From Streptomyces sp. ACA25 (GTDB lineage Bacteria; Actinomycetota; Actinomycetes; Streptomycetales; Streptomycetaceae): 64,000 bases of DNA. The position numbers were made by a program, and so were the translations under genes. This document shows positions 28,034-36,102 of this stretch, piece by piece. The first letter of the stretch is position 1. Each line of letters opens with the position of its first letter. The DNA is taken from positions 744,001 through 808,000 of the forward strand of contig NZ_JAQKPV010000001.1 in assembly GCF_028200735.1 (NCBI RefSeq). Direction: 5' to 3'. Under the pieces are notes generated by a model. It was not told the origin of the DNA, searched no databases, and saw only the letters and a program-made list of their open reading frames with translations.

Positions 28034-28074
28034 TTACCGAACACTAATCGGGTTGCGCCTGCCAGACTGGGCAC
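28034..28074. promoter_or_regulatory. Compact divergent promoter of the quaternary-amine ABC importer
   Basis: Only 41 bases separate the permease and ATPase starts. Leftward, TAGTGT (28041-28046) sits seven bases before GTG. Rightward, CAGACT (28063-28068) sits six bases before ATG. Both transcripts would be leaderless, and the -35 of one would overlap the -10 of the other, tying the two halves of the transporter together. Confidence 0.55.
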
Positions 28075-29223
28075 ATGCTGCGGTTCGAGGACGTCACCAA
28101 GCGCTATCCGGACGGCACCGTCGCTGTGGACGGGCTGTCCTTCGAGGTTGCCGAGGGCGAGCTGGTGACACTCGTCGGGCCTTCGGGCTGCGGCAAGACC
28201 ACCACGATGAAGCTGGTCAACCGGCTGGAGGAGCCCACCGGAGGCCGGATCCTGCTGGCCGGTGCGGACATCGCGCTCAGCGACCCGGTGCGGCTGCGGC
28301 GCCGGATCGGCTACGTCATCCAGCAGGTCGGCCTGTTTCCGCACAAGACGGTGCTGGAGAACACCGCCACCGTCCCGCTGCTGCTCGGCCGGCCCCGTGC
28401 CGAGGCCCGGGCCCGCTCCGCGGAACTGCTGGAACTGGTCGGTCTGGACCCGGCGGTGCACGGCAGCCGGTACCCCGACCAGCTTTCCGGCGGGCAGCGG
28501 CAGCGCGTCGGGGTGGCCCGGGCGCTGGCCGCGGATCCGCCGGTGCTGCTCATGGACGAACCGTTCGGCGCGGTGGACCCGGTGGTCCGGGAACACCTGC
28601 AGAGCGAGTTCCTCCGCTTGCAGGCGGAGGTGCGCAAGACGGTGCTCTTCGTCACCCATGACCTGGAGGAGGCGGTACGGCTCGGCGACCGGGTCGCGGT
28701 GTTCGGGCAGGGGCGCATCGAGCAGCTCGACGCGCCCGCCGTGGTACTGGGCGCGCCCGTCAACGAGTACGTGGCGTCCTTCGTGGGAACCGACCGAGGG
28801 CTGAAGCGGCTGTCCGTCACTCCGGTGGAGGAGGCGGACCTGGTACAGCCGCCGGTGGTCCGGCCGGCCGACCCGATGGCCGCGGCGGCCGGTGTCATGC
28901 GGGCCCAGGACGCCCGTTGGGCCGTGGTGCTGGACGAGGACGGCACGCTGCGCGGATGGGTGCCGGTGACCGCGGACGGCGGAGAGGTCCGCGACCACGC
29001 CCGCCGGATGGAGCACTGGGTGCCGGTGGGAGCCCCGCTGAAGCGGGCGTTCAGCGTCATGCTGAGTGACGACGCGGGCTGGGTCGCGGTGCTCGACGGC
29101 GACCGGTTCCTCGGGGTGCTGACCCCGGCACGGCTGCACGAGGCGCTGCGCCGGTCGATCGACGCCGACGCGCAGCGCATCGACCGGGCAGCGGTACGGC
29201 TGGAGACCGTCACGAATGCCTGA
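28075..29223 (+). CDS. Quaternary-amine ABC transporter ATPase with tandem CBS domains
   Basis: A 382-residue ATPase. Residues 1-240 carry Walker A GPSGCGKTTTMKL, signature LSGGQRQRVGVARALA, Walker B VLLMDEPFGAVDP and switch His in VTHDLEEAV. Residues about 265-380 form two CBS repeats (VMRAQDARWAVVLDEDGTLR and AFSVMLSDDAGWVAVLDGDR), a layout that in OpuA-type systems senses ionic strength. This supports an osmoprotectant importer. It is transcribed away from its own permeases and binding protein. A hairpin overlapping its stop codon ends the transcript. Confidence 0.93.
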   Translation: MLRFEDVTKRYPDGTVAVDGLSFEVAEGELVTLVGPSGCGKTTTMKLVNRLEEPTGGRILLAGADIALSDPVRLRRRIGYVIQQVGLFPHKTVLENTATVPLLLGRPRAEARARSAELLELVGLDPAVHGSRYPDQLSGGQRQRVGVARALAADPPVLLMDEPFGAVDPVVREHLQSEFLRLQAEVRKTVLFVTHDLEEAVRLGDRVAVFGQGRIEQLDAPAVVLGAPVNEYVASFVGTDRGLKRLSVTPVEEADLVQPPVVRPADPMAAAAGVMRAQDARWAVVLDEDGTLRGWVPVTADGGEVRDHARRMEHWVPVGAPLKRAFSVMLSDDAGWVAVLDGDRFLGVLTPARLHEALRRSIDADAQRIDRAAVRLETVTNA

Positions 29224-29248
29224 TGCGCCCCGGGCCCGGGACGCATCA
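29221..29248. terminator. Hairpin terminator overlapping the ATPase stop codon
   Basis: TGATGCG (29221-29227, beginning with the stop codon) pairs with CGCATCA (29242-29248); the interior CCCGGGCCCGGG can pair further. It lies between the convergent ABC ATPase and DUF3180 genes. Confidence 0.7.
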
Positions 29249-29257
29249 GGCCCCGGA

Positions 29258-29743
29258 TCAGAGCGCCTCGCCGAGCGGTCCGTCCTCGTCGTCCTCCGGA
29301 AGCCGGCAGACCCGTTCCAGGAACACCGCCGCCGCGCACACCGCCAGGCCCGCCAGCACGGCCAGGCCCGCGTACATGCCCTGATCGCGCCGGTTGGGGA
29401 CGTCCCACAGCTCCTGCAGCAGGAAGAGAGCCGTTCCGCCGTACATGCCGGCGGCCACCGCCGAGACCAGTGCGCACGCCTGGCCGAACAGCAGCGCCCG
29501 GGTGGCCGTGATCGGGTCGACGCCCCGGGCGTCCGGCCGCCGCTCCCGCTGGGCCCGCAGCCTGCTCCGCACCGACAGCGCGGTCGCCAGCAGCGCGGCA
29601 GCGATCAGCGCCAGCACGACCGGGGCCAGCACCGGCACGGCCGGCAGCGTGCCCACGGAGTCCCACAGACCGGCCCCGGCCCAGGCCAGGGCCACCGACG
29701 CGGCGAACAGACCGGCCAGCGTCCGGATGCGCAGGTGTGTCAC
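29258..29743 (-). CDS. DUF3180 membrane protein
   Basis: A 161-residue protein with four predicted membrane segments (TLAGLFAASVALAWAGAGLW, VPVLAPVVLALIAAALLATA, and two more around VSAVAAGMYGGTALFLLQEL and AVLAGLAVCAAAVFLERVC). The DPITATRALLFGQACA motif between helices 2 and 3 identifies DUF3180, an actinobacterial family of unknown function that follows folK. GTG at 29743 has a G-rich stretch eleven bases upstream. It is the last gene of folB-folK-DUF3180. Confidence 0.87.
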   Translation of the reverse strand: MTHLRIRTLAGLFAASVALAWAGAGLWDSVGTLPAVPVLAPVVLALIAAALLATALSVRSRLRAQRERRPDARGVDPITATRALLFGQACALVSAVAAGMYGGTALFLLQELWDVPNRRDQGMYAGLAVLAGLAVCAAAVFLERVCRLPEDDEDGPLGEAL

Positions 29744-29831
29744 GGCAACGCACGCCCCCCTTCGGGTGTCTCGGTGTCCGGCAACAGGGTTGCCGGGTCC
29801 CGGTTCGCCCGGCACCGCCGGGCGGACGGTG

Positions 29832-30443
29832 TCAGTCCGGCAGGACGAGCTTCAGGTCACCGCGCAGCGTCACGCCCTGATCGGGCAGCGCGACCATCAG
29901 CTCCACGACCGGGCCGTGGCCGGGCACCTCGGCACCCGGCTCGACATCGTGCCACGGCACCAGCACGAAAGCGCGCTCGTGCGCCCGCGGGTGCGGCAGC
30001 GTCAGCACCGGGTCGTCCGAGGAGAAGTCCTGATAGGAGACGATGTCCACGTCGATGGTGCGCGGACCCCAGCGCTCGTCCCGCACGCGCGCGAACGCGT
30101 CCTCGACCGCCTGGGCCCGTTCGAGCAGGGACGAGGGCGGGAGGGTGGTCTTCACCAGAACCACGGCGTTGTAGTACGTCGGCTGGCTGCCCGGCTCCAC
30201 ACCCCAGGGCTCCGTCTCGTACACCGGGGAGACCGCCTTGACGCGCAGCCCGGGCGTGTCCTCCAGCGCGTCGATCGCGCCCTGCAGGGTGTCCAGGCGG
30301 TTGCCCTGGTTGCTGCCGAGGGAGAGCACGGCCCGCTTGGGGTTGTGCAGGGTCGAGTCGGCCGCGTCGACCTGCTGCACCACGGAAGCGGGTACCGGCT
30401 GGACCGTGGGATCGGGGGATGAGGCGCTGCGTTTCGGACTCAT
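29832..30443 (-). CDS. folK: 6-hydroxymethyl-7,8-dihydropterin pyrophosphokinase
   Basis: A 203-residue HPPK, the folate step that pyrophosphorylates hydroxymethyl-dihydropterin before FolP. LSLGSNQGNRLDTLQGAIDA, YETEPWG, and the ATP/Mg segment RDERWGPRTIDVDIVSYQDF followed by LPHPRAHERAFVLVPW are canonical. About 35 residues precede the conserved core. ATG at 30443 overlaps the folB stop by four bases (ATGA). Confidence 0.97.
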   Translation of the reverse strand: MSPKRSASSPDPTVQPVPASVVQQVDAADSTLHNPKRAVLSLGSNQGNRLDTLQGAIDALEDTPGLRVKAVSPVYETEPWGVEPGSQPTYYNAVVLVKTTLPPSSLLERAQAVEDAFARVRDERWGPRTIDVDIVSYQDFSSDDPVLTLPHPRAHERAFVLVPWHDVEPGAEVPGHGPVVELMVALPDQGVTLRGDLKLVLPD

Positions 30444-30799
30444 GCTCGGCTCCGCTTGATGGTGAGGGTCACGTCCTCGAAGGGAACAGCGATCGGGGCC
30501 TGCGGCTTGTGGACCGTCACCTCGACCTCCTGCACCGCCTCGTGTACCAGACACTGGTCGGCGATCCGCTGAGCGAGCGTCTCGATCAGCTTGACGGGCT
30601 CTCCCCTGACGACGGCCACAACCTGCTCCGCCACCACGCCGTAGTGCACGGTTCTGGTGAGATCGTCGGCCTCCGCGGCCGGGCGGGTGTCCAGGCCCAG
30701 CACGAGATCGACGAGGAAGGTCTGGCCCAGGGCTCGTTCCTCGGGGAGCGCGCCGTGGAAGCCGCGGGCCCGCAGCCCGCGCAGAGCGATCCGGTCCAC
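30440..30799 (-). CDS. folB: Dihydroneopterin aldolase
   Basis: A 119-residue FolB converting dihydroneopterin to hydroxymethyl-dihydropterin. RGFHGALPEERALGQTFLVD, TVHYGVVAEQVVAVV, the catalytic-region glutamate in KLIETLAQRIAD and VTVHKPQAPI are typical. GTG at 30799 has GGGAG nine bases upstream. It is first in folB-folK-DUF3180 and divergent from folP. Confidence 0.97.
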   Translation of the reverse strand: MDRIALRGLRARGFHGALPEERALGQTFLVDLVLGLDTRPAAEADDLTRTVHYGVVAEQVVAVVRGEPVKLIETLAQRIADQCLVHEAVQEVEVTVHKPQAPIAVPFEDVTLTIKRSRA

Positions 30800-31148
30800 T
30801 GTGCGTCACTCCCTTCCGGTCGGGTGCCGCCGGCATGTGTGTTCACCGGACCCGGGGCCCGGCGGCGATTCTCCGGGTCCCTGTCCGTGAGGCGAATCTA
30901 CCTGCGGGAGACAGACTGCGGAGCGCCCGGGGGCGGGCGCCGGGCGGAACGGCGGTGCTGCCGGAGGCGGCGCCTACCCACCGGACCGGAAGGCTACGCC
31001 GTCCCGGACGCGCAAGCCCTGAACGGGGGTCCCGTGCTGCCGCCCCCGGTGGTCTGCCGAAGTCGCGCAGCTCAACGTCAGAGAGCGGTGACGCAGCGCA
31101 GGCGAGCGGAGGCGTACCCCGCCCCGGCGCAGGATCTACCCTGGACAC
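30800..31148. other. Divergent folB/folP intergenic region
   Basis: No gene is visible in these 349 bases. Toward folP, TACCCT at 31137-31142 lies six bases before the ATG, a leaderless-type promoter. Toward folB, a -10-like TAGATT on the minus strand (30895-30900) lies about 95 bases before the GTG. The folB leader would then contain a hairpin, GGACCCGG (30848-30855) with CCGGGTCC (30873-30880). Confidence 0.5.
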
Positions 31149-32036
31149 ATGAACAGCCCGCGCGGCCACGTGGCCGGCCTGCCGCTCCCGGACCGCTGCG
31201 CGGTGATGGGGGTGGTGAACGTCACACCCGACTCGTTCTCGGACGGTGGCCTGTGGTTCACCCCCGCGGCGGCGGTGAAACACGGGCTCGGGCTGGTGGC
31301 CCAGGGCGCCGACCTGGTCGACGTGGGCGGTGAGTCCACCCGGCCGGGCGCCTCCCGGGTCGATGAGGCCGAGGAGCTGCGCCGCGTGATCCCCGTGGTC
31401 CGGGAGCTGGCAGCCGAAGGCGTGACCGTCAGCGTCGACACCATGCGGGCCTCGGTGGCCGAGCAGGCGGTGGCGGCCGGGGCGCGACTGGTCAACGACG
31501 TGAGCGGGGGCCGGGCGGATCCCGGGATGGTTCCGGTGGTCGCCGCCGCCGGAGTGCCCTTCGTGGTGATGCACTGGCGTGGCCGGAGCCTCGACATGAA
31601 CGAGCGCGCCACCTACACCGACGTGGTGAGCGAGGTGCTCGACGAGCTGCGGGACGCGGTGGAGCAGGCCGTCGCCGGAGGCGTCGACGCGGACCGCGTC
31701 ATCATCGACCCGGGCCTGGGCTTCGCCAAGCAGGCCGACCACGATCTGGCGCTGCTCGGCGCGCTGGACCGCTTCCGCCGGGAACTGGACCGGCCGCTGC
31801 TGGTGGCCGCCTCCCGCAAACGCTTCCTGGGCCGGGTGCTGGCCCGGCCGGGTGAAGCACCGCCGCCCGCCCGGGAACGGGACGCCGCCACCGCCGCGGT
31901 CTCCGCGCTCGCGGCGCACGCGGGCGCCTGGGCGGTGCGGGTGCACGAAGTGCGGGCCAGCGCGGACGCGGTCAGGGTGGTCCAGGCGATCGGCAGCGCA
32001 GGCGAAGCAGCCCACGACACCGAGGGAGACGCATGA
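31149..32036 (+). CDS. folP: Dihydropteroate synthase
   Basis: A 295-residue FolP joining p-aminobenzoate to the pterin pyrophosphate, the target of sulfonamides. VMGVVNVTPDSFSDGG, DVGGESTRPGAS, and the late RKRFLGRVL and RVHEV motifs are canonical. VSVDTMRASVAEQAVAAGA and LVNDVSGG are also present. The transcript is probably leaderless. The stop overlaps the start of the NTF2-like gene (ATGA). Confidence 0.97.
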   Translation: MNSPRGHVAGLPLPDRCAVMGVVNVTPDSFSDGGLWFTPAAAVKHGLGLVAQGADLVDVGGESTRPGASRVDEAEELRRVIPVVRELAAEGVTVSVDTMRASVAEQAVAAGARLVNDVSGGRADPGMVPVVAAAGVPFVVMHWRGRSLDMNERATYTDVVSEVLDELRDAVEQAVAGGVDADRVIIDPGLGFAKQADHDLALLGALDRFRRELDRPLLVAASRKRFLGRVLARPGEAPPPARERDAATAAVSALAAHAGAWAVRVHEVRASADAVRVVQAIGSAGEAAHDTEGDA

Positions 32037-32530
32037 GTGGGGCCCGTACGGAGATCGAGGCCGTGGAGGACGCGAACACCGCCCTGTACGACGCCCTGGA
32101 GGCGGGCGACCTGGACGCCATGACCGCACGCTGGCTCGACGACGAGGTCAGTGTGGTGCATCCCGGCTGGCCCGTCATCAGCGGCCGTGCGGAGGTCATG
32201 CGTTCCTACGCCCTCATCATGGCCAACACCGAGTACATCCAGTTCTTCCTGACGGACGTCAAGATCTCGGTGCTCGGCGACACCGCCCTGGTCACCTGCA
32301 CGGAGAACATCCTCAGCGGCGGCCCCGCGGAGGACGACGGCTCCGCCGGCCCGCTGATCGGCGGGCTGGTGGTGGCCACGAACGTCTTCCGCCGCACCGA
32401 GGACGGCGGCTGGAAACTCTGGTCGCACCACGGCTCCCCGGTCCTCATCGACCAGGACGGCGAGGACGACGGGCCGGGCGCCGAAGCGGCGGACGAGGAC
32501 GGCGAGCCCGGTCCGCCCCCCATCGCCTGA
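32033..32530 (+). CDS. NTF2-like protein (SnoaL_3/DUF4440-type)
   Basis: A 165-residue small alpha/beta protein of the NTF2-like superfamily: ANTALYDALEAGDLDAMTAR, VVHPGWPVISGRAEVMRSYA, and a strand-rich C-terminal half ending WKLWSHHGSPV. It is coupled to folP by a four-base overlap, an association common in Streptomyces, but it has no proven role in folate synthesis. The C-terminus is an acidic tail of about 30 residues. Confidence 0.9.
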   Translation: MSGARTEIEAVEDANTALYDALEAGDLDAMTARWLDDEVSVVHPGWPVISGRAEVMRSYALIMANTEYIQFFLTDVKISVLGDTALVTCTENILSGGPAEDDGSAGPLIGGLVVATNVFRRTEDGGWKLWSHHGSPVLIDQDGEDDGPGAEAADEDGEPGPPPIA

Positions 32531-32532
32531 CG

Positions 32533-32550
32533 CGGCGGCGGCCGCCGCCG
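32533..32550. terminator. Possible terminator palindrome, NTF2-like/PH-protein genes
   Basis: An 18-base perfect GC palindrome, CGGCGGCGGCCGCCGCCG, lies between two convergent genes. Its GCC repeat nature means it may also be chance. Confidence 0.45.
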
Positions 32551-32574
32551 GCGGGCCACCGGCAGCCGCGGCCG

Positions 32575-34236
32575 TCAGGTCAGCCAGCGCTCGGGCGCCG
32601 CGGACCTGCGGCCCAGCCGGGAGCGGTCCGCCTGGGCGGCCACCTCATCGGCCGCCCGGCCCGCGTCCTGCAGACGGGCCGTGGCCGTGCCGTTCGCCCC
32701 GTGGTCCACATGGATGTCGGCCAGCCGCAGCCGCTGCTCCCACGGGCCCTGGGTCATGCGGACGCTCTGCACCTTCGCGTGCGGCACCAGCGTGTGCACC
32801 CGGTTCAGCCTGCCGTGCCGGGACACGAAGACGGCGTCGGTGACGCCGTGGCCGTAGCCGCGCCACCACACCGGGACGGCCCAGCGGGCCCGCCGCGGGG
32901 CGAAGCGCACGGAGGCCACCGCCTCGTCGATGTTCACGTCCGGCAGGATCCGCGTGATCAGTGCGGCCGCCACCGCCCGCGGCGCCACCGGCACCAGCAG
33001 CCCGCTCTCGTTCCCCGCGCCCGCGACCTCCAGCTCCAGCCGGGCCCAGCCGCGGGGCCGCCAGAGCATCGGCTCCACGATCCGGATCGACTGCACCCGG
33101 CCGGGCGGCACCGTGGCGTGGTCCTTCTGCAGCAGGCCGTGGTCCAGCCGCAGCCCGTCCGGAGACTCGCTCACCGTCCAGCCGTACTGGGTCAGGAAGC
33201 CGCCCAGGGTGCTGCGCCAGATGGTGGCGAGGATGGGCAGGACCACCACGACCACGGCGAACACGCTGGAGGTCAGGAACCACATCACCGGCCCGACGAC
33301 CAGCACGGCCAGCAGCGCGCCCCAGCCGCTGCCCAGCAGCGCCAGCGCCCAGGCCAGGGTCTTCGCCTCCACCTGGTACAGCTCGTTCGCCGGGGCCTCC
33401 CCGGCGGTCGGCGCGGCCTCCGGCGCGATCCCGGCTGCCCGGGCGAGCAGCTCGGCGCGCAGTTGCCGGGCGTCGGCGTCCCCGAGGAAGGCCAGCTCGT
33501 CGTTGTCGCCGGAGCCCACGACGTCCATCTTCAGCTTCGCCACACCCAGCGCCCGGGCCAGCAGCGGCCGGGTCACATCGATGGACTGGATACGGTCCAG
33601 CCGCAGGTGCGCCGTGCGGCGGAACAGCAGCCCGGTGCGGATCCGCAGCTCGGTGTCGGTCACCAGGTAACGGGTGACGCGCCAGGACAGATAGCCGTAG
33701 GCGGCCGCTGCCGACAGGATCACGGCAGTGAGCACCAGCAGCCAGCCGATGCCCAGGTCGGCGGCTGCCCGCAGCCGCTCCGGGTCCTGGACGCCGAGGG
33801 CGAACAGGCCGGCCAGCGGAGCCCAGGCGCGCCGCCAGGGGGTGACGGGGTGGAGCCGCTTGCCCTGCCCGGAGGGGAAGGCCTGCCGGTTGTCGGCGGG
33901 CTCCTCCCGCGGCTCGTCACCGGGCAGCGGCTCCGGGTGCCCGGGGCCTGCGGTGTCGCCCGGGGCGGGCTCCGGGAGCGCGTGTTCGGCGGGCTCCGGG
34001 TGGGCGTGCCCCGGGTCCGGCTGCTCCGGAACCGGAAGCTGATCGTGCCGCTCGCCGCCCGGCACGTCCGGCGGCTCGCCGTGCGGCGCGTCTCCCCGGC
34101 CACCCCCGGAGGTCCCCGGACTTCCCTCCGCGTCCGCGGGCCCGGGGCCACGGACCTCAGCGGACTCCGGAAGGGCGGAGCTGTCGTCCGCCCCTTGCGT
34201 CCGGTGTGCCCGGTCCGGTCCCGGCATGCCGCTCAC
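32575..34236 (-). CDS. Membrane protein with repeated bacterial PH (bPH_2, YdbT-like) domains
   Basis: A 553-residue protein. The first about 135 residues are disordered and rich in Pro, Glu and Gly. Two membrane hairpins follow (GIGWLLVLTAVILSAAAAYG and LLAVLVVGPVMWFLTSSVFA regions), each followed by a bPH_2 domain: RYLVTDTELRIRTGLLFRRT with LRLDRIQSIDVTRPLLARAL, then GLRLDHGLLQKDHATVPPGR with VQSIRIVEPMLWRPRGWARL. A third, partial PH repeat lies near the C-terminus (GRLNRVHTLVPHAKVQSVRM). This is the YdbT layout; in Bacillus YdbS-YdbT are a stress-linked pair. GTG at 34236 overlaps the upstream PH gene by four bases. Confidence 0.87.
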   Translation of the reverse strand: MSGMPGPDRAHRTQGADDSSALPESAEVRGPGPADAEGSPGTSGGGRGDAPHGEPPDVPGGERHDQLPVPEQPDPGHAHPEPAEHALPEPAPGDTAGPGHPEPLPGDEPREEPADNRQAFPSGQGKRLHPVTPWRRAWAPLAGLFALGVQDPERLRAAADLGIGWLLVLTAVILSAAAAYGYLSWRVTRYLVTDTELRIRTGLLFRRTAHLRLDRIQSIDVTRPLLARALGVAKLKMDVVGSGDNDELAFLGDADARQLRAELLARAAGIAPEAAPTAGEAPANELYQVEAKTLAWALALLGSGWGALLAVLVVGPVMWFLTSSVFAVVVVVLPILATIWRSTLGGFLTQYGWTVSESPDGLRLDHGLLQKDHATVPPGRVQSIRIVEPMLWRPRGWARLELEVAGAGNESGLLVPVAPRAVAAALITRILPDVNIDEAVASVRFAPRRARWAVPVWWRGYGHGVTDAVFVSRHGRLNRVHTLVPHAKVQSVRMTQGPWEQRLRLADIHVDHGANGTATARLQDAGRAADEVAAQADRSRLGRRSAAPERWLT

Positions 34237-34748
34237 AGCCCTGCTGAGCGGGCTTCGCCCAGCTCGGTCAGCCGGTCCCGCAGCCGCTCGGCCTCCCGCG
34301 GGTCGAGCCCCGGGATCGCCGCGTCACTGGCCGCCGCCGCGGTGTGCAACTGGAGCCGCGCCAGATTGAACTTGCGTTCCAGCGGCCCGGAGGTGACCTC
34401 GACGAGCTGCATCCGCCCGTACGGCACCACGGTGAGCTGCTTCCAGAGCACGCCCCGGTGGATCAGCAGATCGTCGGCCCGCTCCAGGTAGCGCCAGGAG
34501 CGGTAATGCCGCTGCAGCACCCACCAGCCCCAGACGACGAGCAGCAGCCACGGAAGCCCCGCAACCACCGTCCAGCCCGGTGCGCCGAGCAGGGGCGGCA
34601 GCGCGGCTGCCAGCACGGTCAGCGGCCCGAGCCACACCACGAGCAGGAGCCGGCGCATGGTCAGCAGACCTCGTTGGATGCGTTGCCATTCCCCGGCCTG
34701 CGCGCCGGGCTCCCCGCTGGGCTGCGGTTCTTCCGCCACCGTGTCCAT
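34233..34748 (-). CDS. Membrane protein with single bacterial PH domain (YdbS-like)
   Basis: A 171-residue protein with two N-terminal membrane helices ([20 protein letters not shown] and [20 protein letters not shown]) and a C-terminal bPH_2 domain: [60 protein letters not shown]. It is coupled to the larger PH protein downstream by a GTGA overlap, the YdbS-YdbT arrangement. ATG at 34748 lies seven bases after TAAGCT, implying a leaderless transcript. Function is unknown. Confidence 0.88.
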   Translation of the reverse strand: MDTVAEEPQPSGEPGAQAGEWQRIQRGLLTMRRLLLVVWLGPLTVLAAALPPLLGAPGWTVVAGLPWLLLVVWGWWVLQRHYRSWRYLERADDLLIHRGVLWKQLTVVPYGRMQLVEVTSGPLERKFNLARLQLHTAAAASDAAIPGLDPREAERLRDRLTELGEARSAGL

Positions 34749-34901
34749 GGTGCCGAGCTTACGGGCTGCGGGTCGACTCCCGGTGGCCGTAAGGGCCTTC
34801 CGGGCCCGCTGGTTCCGGCCGGACGGGGCGTTCCCGGCCGGGGTCCGGTGTTCCCGCGGGCATCTCGCCGAGCGGGTGCCGGAGCTGCCACACTGACGCC
34901 C

Positions 34902-36074
34902 ATGGCACAGAAGAGCGCGGCGGGTGCGGCAGGCAACGAGATGACGGTCGGGGTCGGCGGCGCCGCCGAGAGCACCGACATGGTGCTCAACATCGGCCCG
35001 CAGCATCCCTCCACGCACGGCGTGCTGCGGCTGCGCCTGGTGCTGGACGGGGAACGCATCTCGCATGCCGAACCCGTGGTCGGCTACATGCACCGGGGTG
35101 CGGAGAAGCTCTTCGAGGCGCGCGACTACCGGCAGATCATCGTGCTCGCCAACCGGCACGACTGGCTGTCGGCGTTCTCCAACGAACTCGGTGTCGTGCT
35201 CGCCGTCGAGCGCATGCTCGGCATGGAGGTCCCGGAGCGGGCGGTCTGGCTGCGCACCCTGCTCGCCGAGCTGAACCGGGCACTGAACCACCTGATGTTC
35301 CTCGGCTCCTACCCGCTGGAGCTCGGCGGTATCACCCCGATGTTCTACGCGTTCACCGAGCGTGAGGACCTCCAGCACGTCATGGAGGAGATCTCCGGCG
35401 GCCGGATGCACTACATGTTCAACCGCGTCGGCGGGCTGAAGGAGGACCTGCCGGCGGGCTGGACCGGACGGGCCCGGCAGGCGGTGGCCTCGGTGCGCGG
35501 CAGGATGGGGCGCTTCGACGACCTGGTGCTGGGCAACGAGGTGTTCCGGGCGCGCACGAAGGGCGTCGGAGTGCTGGACCGGGAGACCGTGCACGCCTAC
35601 GGGGTGTCCGGGCCGATCGCCAGGGCCAGCGGCGTCGACTTCGACCTGCGGCGCGACGAGCCGTACCTCGCTTACGGGGAGCTCCAGGACACTCTGCGGG
35701 TGGTGACCCGGACCTCCGGGGACTGCCTGGCCCGCTTCGAGGTGCTGCTGGAACAGACCCGGAACGCTCTGGATCTCGCCGACGCCTGCCTCGACCGGCT
35801 CGCCGAGCTGCCCCCCGGGCCGGTGAACCAGCGGCTCCCGAAGGTGCTCAAGGCACCGGAGGGCGCGACCTACGCCTGGACCGAGAACCCCCTGGGACTC
35901 AACGGCTACTACCTGGTCTCCAAGGGCGGGAAGACCCCGCACCGGCTGAAGCTGCGCTCGGCGTCGTTCAACAACATCCAGGTGCTGAGCCGGCTGCTGC
36001 CCGGCACCCTGGTGGCCGACATGGTCGCCATCCTCGGCTCCTTCTTCTTCGTCGTCGGCGACATCGACAAGTGA
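34902..36074 (+). CDS. nuoD2: Orphan NADH-quinone oxidoreductase subunit D (NuoD2)
   Basis: A 390-residue homologue of the 49-kDa quinone-site subunit of complex I, encoded alone, with no other nuo gene in the window. [60 protein letters not shown] and [13 protein letters not shown] are canonical NuoD; the end reads [18 protein letters not shown]65 in MHRGAEK is the position equivalent to human NDUFS2 Arg85 (mature numbering), which NDUFAF7 methylates. The neighbouring convergent gene encodes an NDUFAF7-type methyltransferase. Isolated nuoD2 genes are known in Streptomyces; whether the protein enters complex I or another complex is not known. Confidence 0.93.
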   Translation: MAQKSAAGAAGNEMTVGVGGAAESTDMVLNIGPQHPSTHGVLRLRLVLDGERISHAEPVVGYMHRGAEKLFEARDYRQIIVLANRHDWLSAFSNELGVVLAVERMLGMEVPERAVWLRTLLAELNRALNHLMFLGSYPLELGGITPMFYAFTEREDLQHVMEEISGGRMHYMFNRVGGLKEDLPAGWTGRARQAVASVRGRMGRFDDLVLGNEVFRARTKGVGVLDRETVHAYGVSGPIARASGVDFDLRRDEPYLAYGELQDTLRVVTRTSGDCLARFEVLLEQTRNALDLADACLDRLAELPPGPVNQRLPKVLKAPEGATYAWTENPLGLNGYYLVSKGGKTPHRLKLRSASFNNIQVLSRLLPGTLVADMVAILGSFFFVVGDIDK

Positions 36075-36102
36075 GCGCACTGCCGGGCAGTCACTTGTCG
36101 AT
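36063..36102. terminator. Convergent terminator built from both stop-codon contexts
   Basis: ATCGACAAGTGA (36063-36074) encodes Ile-Asp-Lys-stop of nuoD2. Its exact inverse TCACTTGTCGAT (36091-36102) encodes Ile-Asp-Lys-stop of the opposing methyltransferase. The 16-base spacer adds an inner stem (ACTGC 36079-36083, GCAGT 36087-36091). The hairpin serves both transcripts. Confidence 0.85.
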
